NCBI RefSeq assembly: GCF_019823105.1
Contig: NZ_CP081958.1
Coordinates: forward strand, 1,302,001-1,366,000
Direction of reading: 5' to 3'
DNA: 64,000 nt
DNA from: Halobaculum magnesiiphilum
GTDB taxonomy: Archaea; Halobacteriota; Halobacteria; Halobacteriales; Haloferacaceae
This document shows positions 34,774-43,353 of this stretch, in pieces. The notes under the pieces were generated by a model. That model was not told the origin of the DNA, did no database searches, and saw nothing but the letters and a program-made list of their open reading frames with translations. Positions within the stretch are counted from its first letter, which is position 1. Every line of letters begins with the position of its first letter. Position numbers and translations under genes: made by a program.

Positions 34774-35430
34774 TCAGGGGAGACCGACGGACGTGTACCG
34801 CTTGTAGAGATAGTAGCCGAGGTACGGCACCGACAGGATCGGGAGGAGCAGCGAGACGAACGCGACCGTGAACTGCATCGCGGGGTTCGGGTTCCAACCG
34901 GCGTCGCCGCCGCGGACGTACACCGCGTCCTTGTAGACGCCGACCGGAAGCAGGAACGCCAGCGCGAGTCCCGCGAAGACCGACGACGGGACGAGCCCTC
35001 CGAACGAGAGCGCCGACAGTATCGCCGGCAGGACCACGGCGCCGACGGCCACAAGCCACCAACGGTCGCTTCCACCGCCGGTCGAACGGACCTCCTCGTG
35101 GCGGCGGTACAGGTAGTGGATCAGAACGAGCCCGGAGAACAGGAACCCGAGCACCGCGTACAGCACGGGGCTCGGCGACCAGTCGAGGTCATGGTCGCCG
35201 AGTTCGGTCGCGTCGAGATACAGGAGGACGGGGATCGCCAGCGCGACGAGCAGGCCGAAGACCCACATCGCGCCCATTCCGGCGACGAGTCCCGTCGCGG
35301 ACCCGACGCCGGCCGCCTGCGCGACGAGCATCGCCAGCCCCGCGACGGCGCCCAGCACCGGGAACCCGAGGAGGATCCCCTCGAGTCCGGTATACGAACG
35401 GGAGGAAACGTCGCTCGTGCTCACAGCCAT
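34774..35430 (-). CDS. Six-helix membrane protein
   Basis: A 218-residue protein with about six hydrophobic segments, in two halves separated by a polar loop (YRRHEEVRSTGGGSDRWW). Each half ends with a polar loop containing a W-x-P motif after an acidic residue (DLDWSPSPVLYAVLGFLF and DAGWNPNPAMQFTVAFVS), suggesting internal duplication. No family recognised. Confidence 0.82.
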   Translation of the reverse strand: MAVSTSDVSSRSYTGLEGILLGFPVLGAVAGLAMLVAQAAGVGSATGLVAGMGAMWVFGLLVALAIPVLLYLDATELGDHDLDWSPSPVLYAVLGFLFSGLVLIHYLYRRHEEVRSTGGGSDRWWLVAVGAVVLPAILSALSFGGLVPSSVFAGLALAFLLPVGVYKDAVYVRGGDAGWNPNPAMQFTVAFVSLLLPILSVPYLGYYLYKRYTSVGLP

Positions 35431-35650
35431 GCGTGGATACCTCCGGTCGAAGTCGAATGAACCGACATCGGGTTTCGGTCACCGACTTCATTGAAAAATA
35501 CACTCCACGAGATATCGGATTAGATATTCGGTGTCGGCAACGATCCATGCGACGCGGTCACGTCTCCGACCCGTCGTCAGCCGCCGATCCGAGGTGACCG
35601 ACGCCGCCGTCCCGCCGCAATTTATGCCGGATGCCGCGGCAGGTGCGGCC

Positions 35651-36712
35651 ATGAGCGACGACGTGACGCGGATCGTCGGCGAGCGCGACCTCGACGACAC
35701 CCGCTTCGACGCCGAGGACGCCCGCGCGGCCCTGCGCGACATCGTCCGGACCCGCCGGTTCGACGAGCGCGCGCTCGCCCTCCAGCGGCGCGGGTGGATG
35801 AGCGGCTACCCCCCGTTCGAGGGGCAGGAGGCCGCGCAGGTCGGCGCCGCCCACGCGATGGCGGCCGAGGACCACCTGTTCCCCACCTACCGCTCGAACG
35901 CCCTCCAGATCGCCCGCGGCGTCCCCATGAGCGACATCCTCCTGTTCAGGCGGGGCTTCCCGGAGTACCACTCCGACCACGAGATTCCAGTCTTCCCGCA
36001 GGCGGTCCCCATCGCCAGCCAGATCCCGCACGCCGCCGGCGCGGGGATGGCCGCGAGCTACGCCGACGAGGACTGGGCCGCGCTCGTGTGCTTCGGCGAC
36101 GGCGCCACCAGCGAGGGCGACTTCCACGAGGGGCTGAACTTCGCGGGCGTGTTCGACGCCCCGACGGTCTTCTTCTGTGAGAACAACGGCTGGGCAATCT
36201 CGCTGCCGGAGGCGCGCCAGACCGCCAGCGAGTCGATCGCGATCAAGGCCGATGCCTACGGCATCGAGGGGGTACGGGTCGACGGCAACGACCCCCTCGC
36301 CACGCGCGCGGTCGTCGAGGACGCGCTGGCGAGCGCCCGCGACGGCGACCCGGTGCTCGTGGAGGCGCTGACGTACCGCCGGGGCGCCCACACCACCGCC
36401 GACGACCCGAGCCAGTACCGCGACGGCGACCCGGACCTGCCGGCGTGGCGCCTGCGCGACCCGCTCGACCGGTTCGCCGAGTGGTGCCGCGAGCAGGGGA
36501 TCGTCGACGACGGCTTCGTCGACGAGGCCACCGAGGAGGCGAACGAGGAACTCGCCGAGGCCGTCGAGACCGCCGAATCCGTGCCCCGACCGGAGCCGGA
36601 GGAGCTGTTCGACTCGCTGTACGAGGAGTTGCCCGCGGACGTGCGACGACAGCGCGAGGCCGCACGCGCCGTCGCCGACGAACACCCTGAGACGTACGAG
36701 TTGGACCGGTAG
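35651..36712 (+). CDS. 2-oxoacid dehydrogenase E1 alpha subunit
   Basis: The thiamine-diphosphate subunit of a pyruvate or branched-chain 2-oxoacid dehydrogenase (353 residues). The TPP/Mg motif is GDGATSEGDFHEG ... FCENNGWAIS, starting near residue 150. The phosphorylation-loop region (YRRGAHTTADDPSQYR) resembles branched-chain E1. Start ATG 35651 is the first codon of the conserved part. No E1-beta, E2 or E3 gene is adjacent, so its partner is elsewhere or it is a stand-alone paralog. Confidence 0.92.
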   Translation: MSDDVTRIVGERDLDDTRFDAEDARAALRDIVRTRRFDERALALQRRGWMSGYPPFEGQEAAQVGAAHAMAAEDHLFPTYRSNALQIARGVPMSDILLFRRGFPEYHSDHEIPVFPQAVPIASQIPHAAGAGMAASYADEDWAALVCFGDGATSEGDFHEGLNFAGVFDAPTVFFCENNGWAISLPEARQTASESIAIKADAYGIEGVRVDGNDPLATRAVVEDALASARDGDPVLVEALTYRRGAHTTADDPSQYRDGDPDLPAWRLRDPLDRFAEWCREQGIVDDGFVDEATEEANEELAEAVETAESVPRPEPEELFDSLYEELPADVRRQREAARAVADEHPETYELDR

Positions 36713-36752
36713 CTCCGCGCGGTTCGGCCGCTTCGTCCGCCGGAGTTCGTCG

Positions 36753-36989
36753 CTACTCCGTCATCGACACGTACGTCCGCGTGTCGGTGACGCCGTCGAC
36801 GCCGCGGACCGCGTCGGCGACGGTGTCGAGCACGGTGTACATGTCGGGCGCGTCGACCTCCGCGACCACGTCGAAGTCGCCGGCGACGACGTGCGCCTCC
36901 GTCACGGTCTCGATCCCCGAGACCGTGTCGGCGACGCCCCCGGTGTCCGCGTCCCCGCTCACCTTCACCATCACGAACGCGTGAACCAT
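36753..36989 (-). CDS. Stand-alone RAM (Lrp/AsnC ligand-binding) domain protein
   Basis: A 78-residue protein that is only the amino-acid-binding RAM domain, without the Lrp DNA-binding domain. Typical elements are VTEAHVVAGDFDVVAEVDAPD and the C-terminal VDGVTDTRTYVSM. Such proteins form decamer-like rings and sense amino acids. It is divergent from trkA with 82 bases between; a second RAM protein directly follows trkA. Confidence 0.92.
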   Translation of the reverse strand: MVHAFVMVKVSGDADTGGVADTVSGIETVTEAHVVAGDFDVVAEVDAPDMYTVLDTVADAVRGVDGVTDTRTYVSMTE

Positions 36990-37071
36990 AGTGTGTCAAC
37001 ATCTACCACAGTCAAAAACCTTCCTGCACGCCGGAGGTAGCGTTATAGTCTCCCATGACAATCAGTGGCAC

Positions 37072-37776
37072 ATGCGTTTCATCGTCATCGGATCGGGTCG
37101 CGTCGGACTGCGCACCGCGCGGGTGCTCCGCGAGGAGGGCCACGACGTGACCATCGTCGAGCGCGACGCGGATCGGGCGGACCGAGCCCGGGCCGACGGC
37201 TTCAGCGTCGTCGAGGGCGACGGCGCCCGCGAGGAGGTGTTGGCGAAGGCGGCCGTCGAGCGCGCGGACGCCGTCGGCGCGCTGACCGGCGATCTGAACG
37301 TCAACTTCGCGGCGTGCATGATCGCCAAGCACCACGGCTGCCGGACCGTGATGCGCATCGACGAGGACTACCGCGAGGAGATCTACCAGAAGTACGCCGA
37401 CGAGGTCGACGAGATCATCTACCCCGAGCGGCTGGGCGCCATCGGGGCGAAGAACGCGCTGCTGGGCGGGAACATCCGCGCGATCGCCGACATCGCCGAG
37501 CACCTCCAGGTGCTGTTGGTCACGATCACCGAGGAGTCGCCGATGCGCGGGTACACGCTCTCGGAGGTCGAGCTCCCCGCCAACGCGCGGCTGTTGGCGT
37601 TCGGCAAGCGCGGCGAGCCGATGGGGATCCCGCTGCCCGACGACTCGCTGGAGGAGGGCGACCGGGTCGCCGTCCTCGCGGACTTCGGCGTGCTCGACGA
37701 CGTGCGCCAGCTGCTCGTCGGCGACGACGCAGGAGAGACGCTCGCGTCGGCCGCGAGAACGGGGGGAGGTGCCTGA
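37072..37776 (+). CDS. trkA: TrkA-type potassium-transport regulatory protein
   Basis: A 234-residue cytosolic regulator of a Trk/Ktr potassium channel. The RCK/TrkA-N domain (about 1-130) has the NAD-binding motif GSGRVG (about 6-11) and acidic VERD; TrkA-C follows (about 145-220, SPMRGYTLSEVELPANARLL). Start ATG 37072 is at the beginning of the Rossmann strand; the 27-codon longer frame covers the promoter. No TrkH membrane subunit lies nearby. A RAM-domain gene begins directly after the stop. Confidence 0.93.
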   Translation: MRFIVIGSGRVGLRTARVLREEGHDVTIVERDADRADRARADGFSVVEGDGAREEVLAKAAVERADAVGALTGDLNVNFAACMIAKHHGCRTVMRIDEDYREEIYQKYADEVDEIIYPERLGAIGAKNALLGGNIRAIADIAEHLQVLLVTITEESPMRGYTLSEVELPANARLLAFGKRGEPMGIPLPDDSLEEGDRVAVLADFGVLDDVRQLLVGDDAGETLASAARTGGGA

Positions 37777-38007
37777 ATGGTCGTCGCGTACGTGATGGTG
37801 AAGGCCGCCTCCGGCGACGCCGACCGCATCCGCGAGTCGATCCGCGAGCTCGACGGCGTCACCGAGGCGCACATCGTCGCCGGCGACATGGACTTCGTCG
37901 TCAAGGTCGACGTGGCGGACCCGACCGAGGTGAAGCGCGTCGCCGCCGACGGGATCCAGGGGATCTCGGGCGTCGAGGACACGCGGACGTACATCGCGAT
38001 GAGCTGA
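37777..38007 (+). CDS. Second stand-alone RAM domain protein
   Basis: A 76-residue RAM-domain protein, a clear paralog of the one at 36753 (VTEAHIVAGDMDFVVKVDVAD; VEDTRTYIAM). Its ATG is the next base after the trkA stop and has a GGAGGTG ribosome site (37765-37771) inside trkA, so the two are translated from one message. The tight link suggests a heteromeric amino-acid sensor acting with TrkA. Confidence 0.93.
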   Translation: MVVAYVMVKAASGDADRIRESIRELDGVTEAHIVAGDMDFVVKVDVADPTEVKRVAADGIQGISGVEDTRTYIAMS

Positions 38008-38085
38008 ACGCCGAACCGGGACCCGAACCGAGACTGAGACCCGGACACGGGGCGACCTCGGTTCGCCGCCCTCCTCGGTTCCGTC

Positions 38086-38670
38086 TCAGAACGCGCCGCT
38101 TCCCTCGTCGCCGCCGGCTGCGCGCGCGCGTCCGATGAGCCCCGTCACCGGTTCGCCGTACTCGTAGCCCGGGATCACGCCCTGGACGTACGTCCCCTCG
38201 ACGAAGTCGACGATCGCGACCGCGTCGTTCAGTCCGCGGCGCTCGTTCACGTCCCGGATCGACTCGGCGACGGCCACCTCGTCGCCGCGGCGCTCGACCG
38301 TCGGGTCCAGATCGTGGCCGGCGGCGGTCACGTCGCCGACGGCCGCGATCCGGCGCTCGAAGGTGTCGAGCCAGCCGTCCTCGACGACGGCCGCCACGTC
38401 GTCCTCGGCGACGGCCGAGAGGGTCGGCACGGACACCGTCACGTCGAACTCGACGCGGCCGTCCTCGGCCTCCGCGACGGCGAGCGCGGCGTCGAACGGC
38501 GTTGACGTGATCGCGAGCGTTCCGTCGGGGGCGTCCGCGTCGACGGCGTCGTGGTCTCGGGCGGCGCGGCGGACGCGTCCGGGGAGGGCGTTGTCGTCGA
38601 CGCCGTCGGCGTCGGTGTCGGCGTCCGCGCTGTCGGCGTCGGCGCGGGCGGTATCGTCGGTATCGCTCAT
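38086..38670 (-). CDS. DUF5813-like haloarchaeal protein
   Basis: A 194-residue protein with an Asp/Ala-rich first 30 residues and a conserved-looking core ending in VDFVEGTYVQGVIPGYEYGEPV, which I recall as the hallmark of DUF5813. Cytosolic, no membrane segment. Role unknown. Convergent with the RAM gene. Confidence 0.82.
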   Translation of the reverse strand: MSDTDDTARADADSADADTDADGVDDNALPGRVRRAARDHDAVDADAPDGTLAITSTPFDAALAVAEAEDGRVEFDVTVSVPTLSAVAEDDVAAVVEDGWLDTFERRIAAVGDVTAAGHDLDPTVERRGDEVAVAESIRDVNERRGLNDAVAIVDFVEGTYVQGVIPGYEYGEPVTGLIGRARAAGGDEGSGAF

Positions 38671-38862
38671 GCCCGTCGAGAGGGTCGGCGGTCGGATAAA
38701 CGGCGCGCTCGCGGGACGCAGACGCGCTCCCGCGAGCGCGTCGACGCCGGCCGATCATCGCCTCGGCCGTAGCGCGCGCCGGCTGCACCACGGCCGTCGC
38801 CATCGGCGGCAGTCGACGCCGGCGAACCGGGGGCTTTAGCCCGCCGAACCGAACGCCGATGC

Positions 38863-40116
38863 ATGGCCGACACCTTCCACGACACCGACGGGCTCGTCGC
38901 GGCGCTGTCGGACGCCGACTTCGACCGCCCGCCCGCGCTCGTCGCCAACGCGCACATCACCGGCGTGAGCGTCGCCCGCGCGCTCTCGGCCCACGGCGTG
39001 CCCGTGATCGCGCTGGATCGCACCGACTCGGGGCTCGCGCCGCCCTCCGACGCCGTCGACTACGCCGGGCAGGTCACCTACCCGCTGGACGACGCCGACG
39101 GCTTCCGAGCGGACGTGGAGCGCGTCGCCGACGCCCTCGAGTTCGAGCCGGTCGCGTTCGCCTGTATGGACGAGTGGGTCCGCGGGTTCGCCGAGACCGA
39201 GCCCGCGGGCGTCCGCCTGCCGTTCTCGGATCTCGCCGGCGTCGAGCGCGTGCTCGACAAGGCGAACCTCTACGCGCTGTGTGAGGACCTCGGGGTCCCG
39301 TACCCCGAGACGTACGAGGTCGGCGAACACGGGATCGACGAGATCGTCGAGACGCTGGCGTTCCCGTTCGTCGTCAAGCCCGCGCACAAGCGGAAGTTCG
39401 AGGAGGCGTTCGGGACGAACGTCATCGAGGTCGCCGACCGCGGGGAGTTCGAGGAGGTCGTCGCGGGGGCCCGCGAGCACGACGCGACCGTGCTCGCCCA
39501 GGAGAAGGTGAACACCGAGGCGGGCCGGGACACCTCGCTCGCGAGCTACATGCCGCCCGAGTCGGCCGACCGCGACCCCCTCGCGGTCGTCGGCAACGCC
39601 GCGGTGCGGTACCCCGAGTTCGGCACCTCCTGTCTAGTCGAGCGCGTGGAGGAGCCGTCCGTCCGCGAGCACGCCCTCGCGGTGCTGGAGGAGACCGGGT
39701 ATCACGGCATCAGCGAATCGGAGTTCGTCTACGACGCCGACCGCGCACAGTACGTCCTGCTCGACGTGAACACGCGGCCGTGGAAGTGGATCTCGATGCC
39801 CGTCGCCGCCGGCGCGAACCTCCCGATGGCCGCCTACGCCGACGCCGTCGACGGCGTCGAGTACGAGGCCGACGCGGCCGGCGGCGGGCCCCGCGACGCG
39901 CGGTGGGTGTACCTCCCGGACTACGTCCAGCGGTGTCTCACCGACGCGGCGTTCTGGGACGTGCTCTCCGAGGACGACTGGGCGAGCCTCGTCTCCGGCG
40001 ACTTCGAGCGCGAGGGCGACCTGACGACCGGGATCTACCGCCCGAGCGACCCCGCCCCCGCGGTGAAGTACCTGACCGGGGAGTTCACCGACCGGGAGTA
40101 CTACTGCTCCTGTTGA
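38863..40116 (+). CDS. ATP-grasp ligase
   Basis: A 417-residue enzyme of the carboxylate-amine/thiol ligase type. After a Rossmann-like N-terminal domain (LVANAHITGVSVARALSAHG), the ATP-grasp part shows FPFVVKPAHKRKFEEAFGT (nucleotide lysine), AQEKVN and the metal-binding VLLDVNTRPWKW near residue 300. It ends in YYCSC. Related haloarchaeal ligases join amino acids or polyamines to carboxylates; the product here is unknown. Confidence 0.88.
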   Translation: MADTFHDTDGLVAALSDADFDRPPALVANAHITGVSVARALSAHGVPVIALDRTDSGLAPPSDAVDYAGQVTYPLDDADGFRADVERVADALEFEPVAFACMDEWVRGFAETEPAGVRLPFSDLAGVERVLDKANLYALCEDLGVPYPETYEVGEHGIDEIVETLAFPFVVKPAHKRKFEEAFGTNVIEVADRGEFEEVVAGAREHDATVLAQEKVNTEAGRDTSLASYMPPESADRDPLAVVGNAAVRYPEFGTSCLVERVEEPSVREHALAVLEETGYHGISESEFVYDADRAQYVLLDVNTRPWKWISMPVAAGANLPMAAYADAVDGVEYEADAAGGGPRDARWVYLPDYVQRCLTDAAFWDVLSEDDWASLVSGDFEREGDLTTGIYRPSDPAPAVKYLTGEFTDREYYCSC

Positions 40117-40135
40117 GGCCGCGAAGACGGTGACT

Positions 40136-40187
40136 CCGCGGTGGCGCGTGCCGGCGGACCTCAGTGTCCGCCGGATGCGCGCGAGGG
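40136..40187 (+). repeat. Dispersed hairpin repeat, copy at 40 kb
   Basis: 52 bases matching 61042-61093 at 47 positions. The core is CCGGCGGAC-CTCAGT-GTCCGCCGG (40151-40174, 9+6+9), enlarged by an outer GCGCGT/GCGCGC stem. One stem pair (40156/40169) is G-C here and C-G in the other copy. Confidence 0.82.
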
Positions 40188-40194
40188 ATAAGCG

Positions 40195-40223
40195 ACCCGG
40201 GCGCGGCGTCGCCGCGCCCGGGT
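40195..40223. repeat. 29-base triloop palindrome
   Basis: ACCCGGGCGCGGC-GTC-GCCGCGCCCGGGT: perfect 13-base arms and a three-base loop, directly after the 52-base repeat. The 61 kb copy has an unrelated 63-base repeat (starting with its own hairpin) in this position. Confidence 0.85.
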
Positions 40224-40324
40224 GAGCGAATCGGCTGGGGAGGTCGTGGCTGCGGTGCGGTTACGGCGGGCGAGATCCGAAACGGGACCGCGGATCGATT
40301 CCGCCGATCGGTCGGTGACGCGGG

Positions 40325-40597
40325 TCAGTCCGTCTTCAGGAACGTCGCCTCGCCGTCCTGATGGACGGTGATCCGGTACGACTCGTAGGTGAACTCGACC
40401 TGCATCTGTGCTCGCGGCGACGGCGGCGTGGAGAAGACGTGATCGAGCACGCCGTCGACGCACTCGTAGATGGTCGACAGGTCGGTCGCCTCCTTCCCCT
40501 CGATCTCCTGGACGATCCCGGCGATCTCCGCCCCCGGGTTCTCCACGTCCGTGTCGAGTTCGCGATGGATGATCTGAGACTCGGAGTCGTCGGTCAT
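40325..40597 (-). CDS. HalOD1 output-domain protein
   Basis: A 90-residue protein made of the haloarchaeal output domain HalOD1 (IVQEIEGKEATDLSTIYECVDG ... FTYESYRITVHQDGEATF). The domain is often fused to receiver or sensor domains; here it stands alone and is of unknown function. ATG 40597 is used, since the longer 138-codon frame enters a non-coding-like region. Confidence 0.9.
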   Translation of the reverse strand: MTDDSESQIIHRELDTDVENPGAEIAGIVQEIEGKEATDLSTIYECVDGVLDHVFSTPPSPRAQMQVEFTYESYRITVHQDGEATFLKTD

Positions 40598-40791
40598 GCG
40601 AGGGAGTTCAGTACCCGGAGTAATAGGCATGGCTGCGGTAGAGTCGACCGATCGCCGGACTGCATCGGATCGATCGCCACATTCAGCCACGCGACGGCCA
40701 GTTCCCCCCGAAGCGATAGGCAATCGACGTTTCCTGAACACCGGGCGATCCGACGGATCCGGTCGACGGTCGGAACCGTGGACGACGCGCG

Positions 40792-41703
40792 TCAGATCAG
40801 CCGCAGCCGCGCCGTCCAGAACTCCGAGAACGCCTCCTCCAACGCCGCCTCCGGCTTCCCGGTCGCGTCGCTACCCGCGGTGTGATCCGCGTGCTCCGCC
40901 AGCCGCTTCACGATCCCCGACTCGCCGACCAGCACCACGCGGTCCAGATCCGCCGGCAACGCCGACAGCGCCGCCTCACACTCCTCCAGATGCTCGTCGA
41001 TCTGCTCCTCGCGGAGGCGCTCGTAGCGCGCCTGCGAGAAGCCGCCCTTGTCGTGCTCGTCCATCACGTCCGTCCGGACCGTCTCCAGGTCGACGCGCTC
41101 GTCGCCCTCGTACACGCCGACCGCGAAGGTGTCCGAACGCGCCAGCCCGAACGCGAACCGCCCCGTCGGCCGGAACCACTCCTCCTCGACCCGAAAGCCC
41201 GCCGACCACTCGCAGAAGGGCTCCGGGTCCAGCGCCGGCGCGAGCGCGCACGACACCAGCCCGGCGTCGTCGGCGTACACGAGCGTCGGGGCCGCCCGGT
41301 GCGCCAGCGACGCGCGTTCGCCGAGCGCCGCCGACACCGCGTCGGGCACGTCGCCGTCGTCGGCGACGAACGCCGACAGCGCCCCCTCCGGGCCGGTCTC
41401 CACGCTCCGCAGGCGCGAGAGCACCTCGTCGCGGCGGTCGGGCCGCAGCGTCTCGATGTCGCGGAAGTCGACGCTCGCGTCGGCGTCGGCCTCCCGCTGC
41501 TGGGCGCGCTCCAGGCGGTCCTCAAGCTCCGTGATCCGCGTTTCCAGCTCGTTGACCCGCTTTTCGGCCTCCTGACGCTTCCGGGCGGCCTCGGCGCGCC
41601 GCTCCTCCTCGGCCTCCATGTGCGCGACGGCGTCGTCGCGTTCCCCCTCCAGCTCGGCGATGCGCTCCTTCAGGCGCCTCCTGCCGAGGAGTCGATCGAT
41701 CAT
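40792..41703 (-). CDS. Vms1/ANKZF1-like release factor (VLRF1-type) with N-terminal coiled coil
   Basis: A 303-residue protein. Residues 10-75 form a long charged coiled coil. The C-terminal 220 residues resemble the eRF1-related VLRF1 domain of Vms1/ANKZF1-type peptidyl-tRNA hydrolases, with the loop KGGFSQARYERLR (about 219-231) at the place where release factors carry their catalytic Gln. Such proteins free stalled nascent chains from the large ribosomal subunit. Start ATG 41703; the much longer frame upstream overlaps another gene. Confidence 0.8.
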   Translation of the reverse strand: MIDRLLGRRRLKERIAELEGERDDAVAHMEAEEERRAEAARKRQEAEKRVNELETRITELEDRLERAQQREADADASVDFRDIETLRPDRRDEVLSRLRSVETGPEGALSAFVADDGDVPDAVSAALGERASLAHRAAPTLVYADDAGLVSCALAPALDPEPFCEWSAGFRVEEEWFRPTGRFAFGLARSDTFAVGVYEGDERVDLETVRTDVMDEHDKGGFSQARYERLREEQIDEHLEECEAALSALPADLDRVVLVGESGIVKRLAEHADHTAGSDATGKPEAALEEAFSEFWTARLRLI

Positions 41704-41840
41704 ACGCCAGTCGGCGAGCCCCCGGGGCAAAAACGGTACGGGGATCGGCCGGCGACGCGGGTGCCGGTTGCCGTCGCTGGTGCCGGTTCGCGTCGCTACT
41801 CGTCGGTGCCCGTCGGCGGACGCGTCGCCCGCGACCCCGC

Positions 41841-42224
41841 TCAGGCGTACTCCGCGGGGTCTCCGGTGTCTCCCTCCCACCCGGTGAAGCGGAGCAGGTC
41901 GCCGGCGCGCTCGGCGTTCGCGAGGAACACCTCGCTGCGGCCCGGCAGGCGGAACTTGAGGTCCTCCGGCACCGCGGCTTCCGGGAGCGCGAGCGTCCCA
42001 GAGGGGACGTCCTCGTCGCCGACGACGGGGAAGTGCTTCGTCCCGACCTTCATCACGAGCGGGTTGTCGAGTCGGGTGATCCCCTCCTCGTCCGCATACA
42101 GCTGTTCGTTCACGCGCTCGTGATCCGCCCGCTTGATCGCCGCCGCGCTGTCGCTGTCGCTGGGCTGCACGTACAGTTCGCCCAGGTAGTAGCCGTGTGA
42201 GAACCGTTCGAACATGCGGTACAT
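41841..42224 (-). CDS. Haloarchaeal conserved protein, DUF5802-like
   Basis: A 127-residue cytosolic protein starting MYRMFERFSHGYYLGELYVQP, acidic, with a C-terminal half rich in Gly, Asp and Pro (VGTKHFPVVGDEDVPSGTL). A start three codons later (MFERF) is equally possible. Family assignment is from memory of similar N-termini. Function unknown. It lies 137 bases upstream of the Vms1-like gene on the same strand. Confidence 0.78.
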   Translation of the reverse strand: MYRMFERFSHGYYLGELYVQPSDSDSAAAIKRADHERVNEQLYADEEGITRLDNPLVMKVGTKHFPVVGDEDVPSGTLALPEAAVPEDLKFRLPGRSEVFLANAERAGDLLRFTGWEGDTGDPAEYA

Positions 42225-42411
42225 CCGATACGCGGTCGTTCAGAGTGATAAACGTTAGCACGAACCATTAAGTCGGACCGCATTCCGAGGACCCCGATTC
42301 TCGTCGGGCGAAAATCGGACGGCTCCGAGGACGGCGACGGCGGCCCGCTCACGCCCCGGCGGCGCCCGCCGACACCGACGCCTTGAGGGGCGCCGCCCCG
42401 AAGCGTCGGGT

Positions 42412-43218
42412 ATGTCCGACTTCCAGCGGTTCGGTCTCGGCACGTACCAGCTCACCGGCCCGCAGTGCGTCGAGAGCGTCCGGACGGCCGTCGAGGCCGG
42501 CTACGACGCGATCGACACGGCGCAGGGCTACCAGAACGAGGCGCTCGTCCGCGAGGGGATCGAGGCCGCCGGCGCCGACCCCGAGGACCTCTTCGTCGCG
42601 ACGAAGCTCCGGACGGAGAACCTGAGCTACGACGACGCCTACGACACCGCCCACGAGTCCGCCGCGCGCCTCGGCGTCGACGCCATCGACCTGCTGTACG
42701 TCCACTGGCCGATCAACAGCTACGACGCCGAGGAGACGGCCCGCGCGCTGAACGACCTCGTCGCCGAGGGCACCGTCGACCGCGTCGGCCTCTCGAACTT
42801 CCGACCGGATCAACTCGACGTGGCGCGTGAACACCTCGACGTGGATCTCTTCGCCCACCAGGTCGAGTGTCACCCGATGCTCCAACAGGAGGAGCTTCGC
42901 GAGTACGCCCGCGAGGACGGCCACTGGCTGGTCGCCTACTGTCCGATCGCGCGCAATCAGGTCGCCGACATCGACGAGATCGTCGAGATCGCGGAGGCCC
43001 ACGACGCCACGCCCGCGCAGGTGTCGATCGCGTGGCTGCTCGCCCACGACGAGCTCGCCGCGATCCCGAAGGCGACGAGCGAGGCGCACATCCGCGACAA
43101 CCTCGCGGCGACGGAGCTGGAGCTGACCGACGAGGAGGTCGCGACTATCGACGGCCTCTCCGAGGAACACCGCATCGTCGACTTCGAGGAGGCGCCCTGG
43201 AACCGGGTCGACGCCTGA
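42412..43218 (+). CDS. Aldo/keto reductase
   Basis: A 268-residue NAD(P)H-dependent TIM-barrel reductase. The catalytic tetrad is visible: Asp35 and Tyr40 in DTAQGYQNE, Lys65 in FVATKL and His98 in LLYVHWP. The SNF motif (VGLSNFRPDQ) and the nucleotide-binding PKATSEAHIRDN near the end are typical. Physiological substrate unknown. Confidence 0.94.
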   Translation: MSDFQRFGLGTYQLTGPQCVESVRTAVEAGYDAIDTAQGYQNEALVREGIEAAGADPEDLFVATKLRTENLSYDDAYDTAHESAARLGVDAIDLLYVHWPINSYDAEETARALNDLVAEGTVDRVGLSNFRPDQLDVAREHLDVDLFAHQVECHPMLQQEELREYAREDGHWLVAYCPIARNQVADIDEIVEIAEAHDATPAQVSIAWLLAHDELAAIPKATSEAHIRDNLAATELELTDEEVATIDGLSEEHRIVDFEEAPWNRVDA

Positions 43219-43353
43219 GCCGCCGCCCCGACCGCTCTACATCCGTCATCGACCCCTGTCGTCGACGCAGCACGGTCCGTCCGTTCGCGCGTTTTACTTT
43301 CACTCCGGACAAGGCCGATAGTTAACCCCGAGCGGGGGCATCGGTCGGATACG

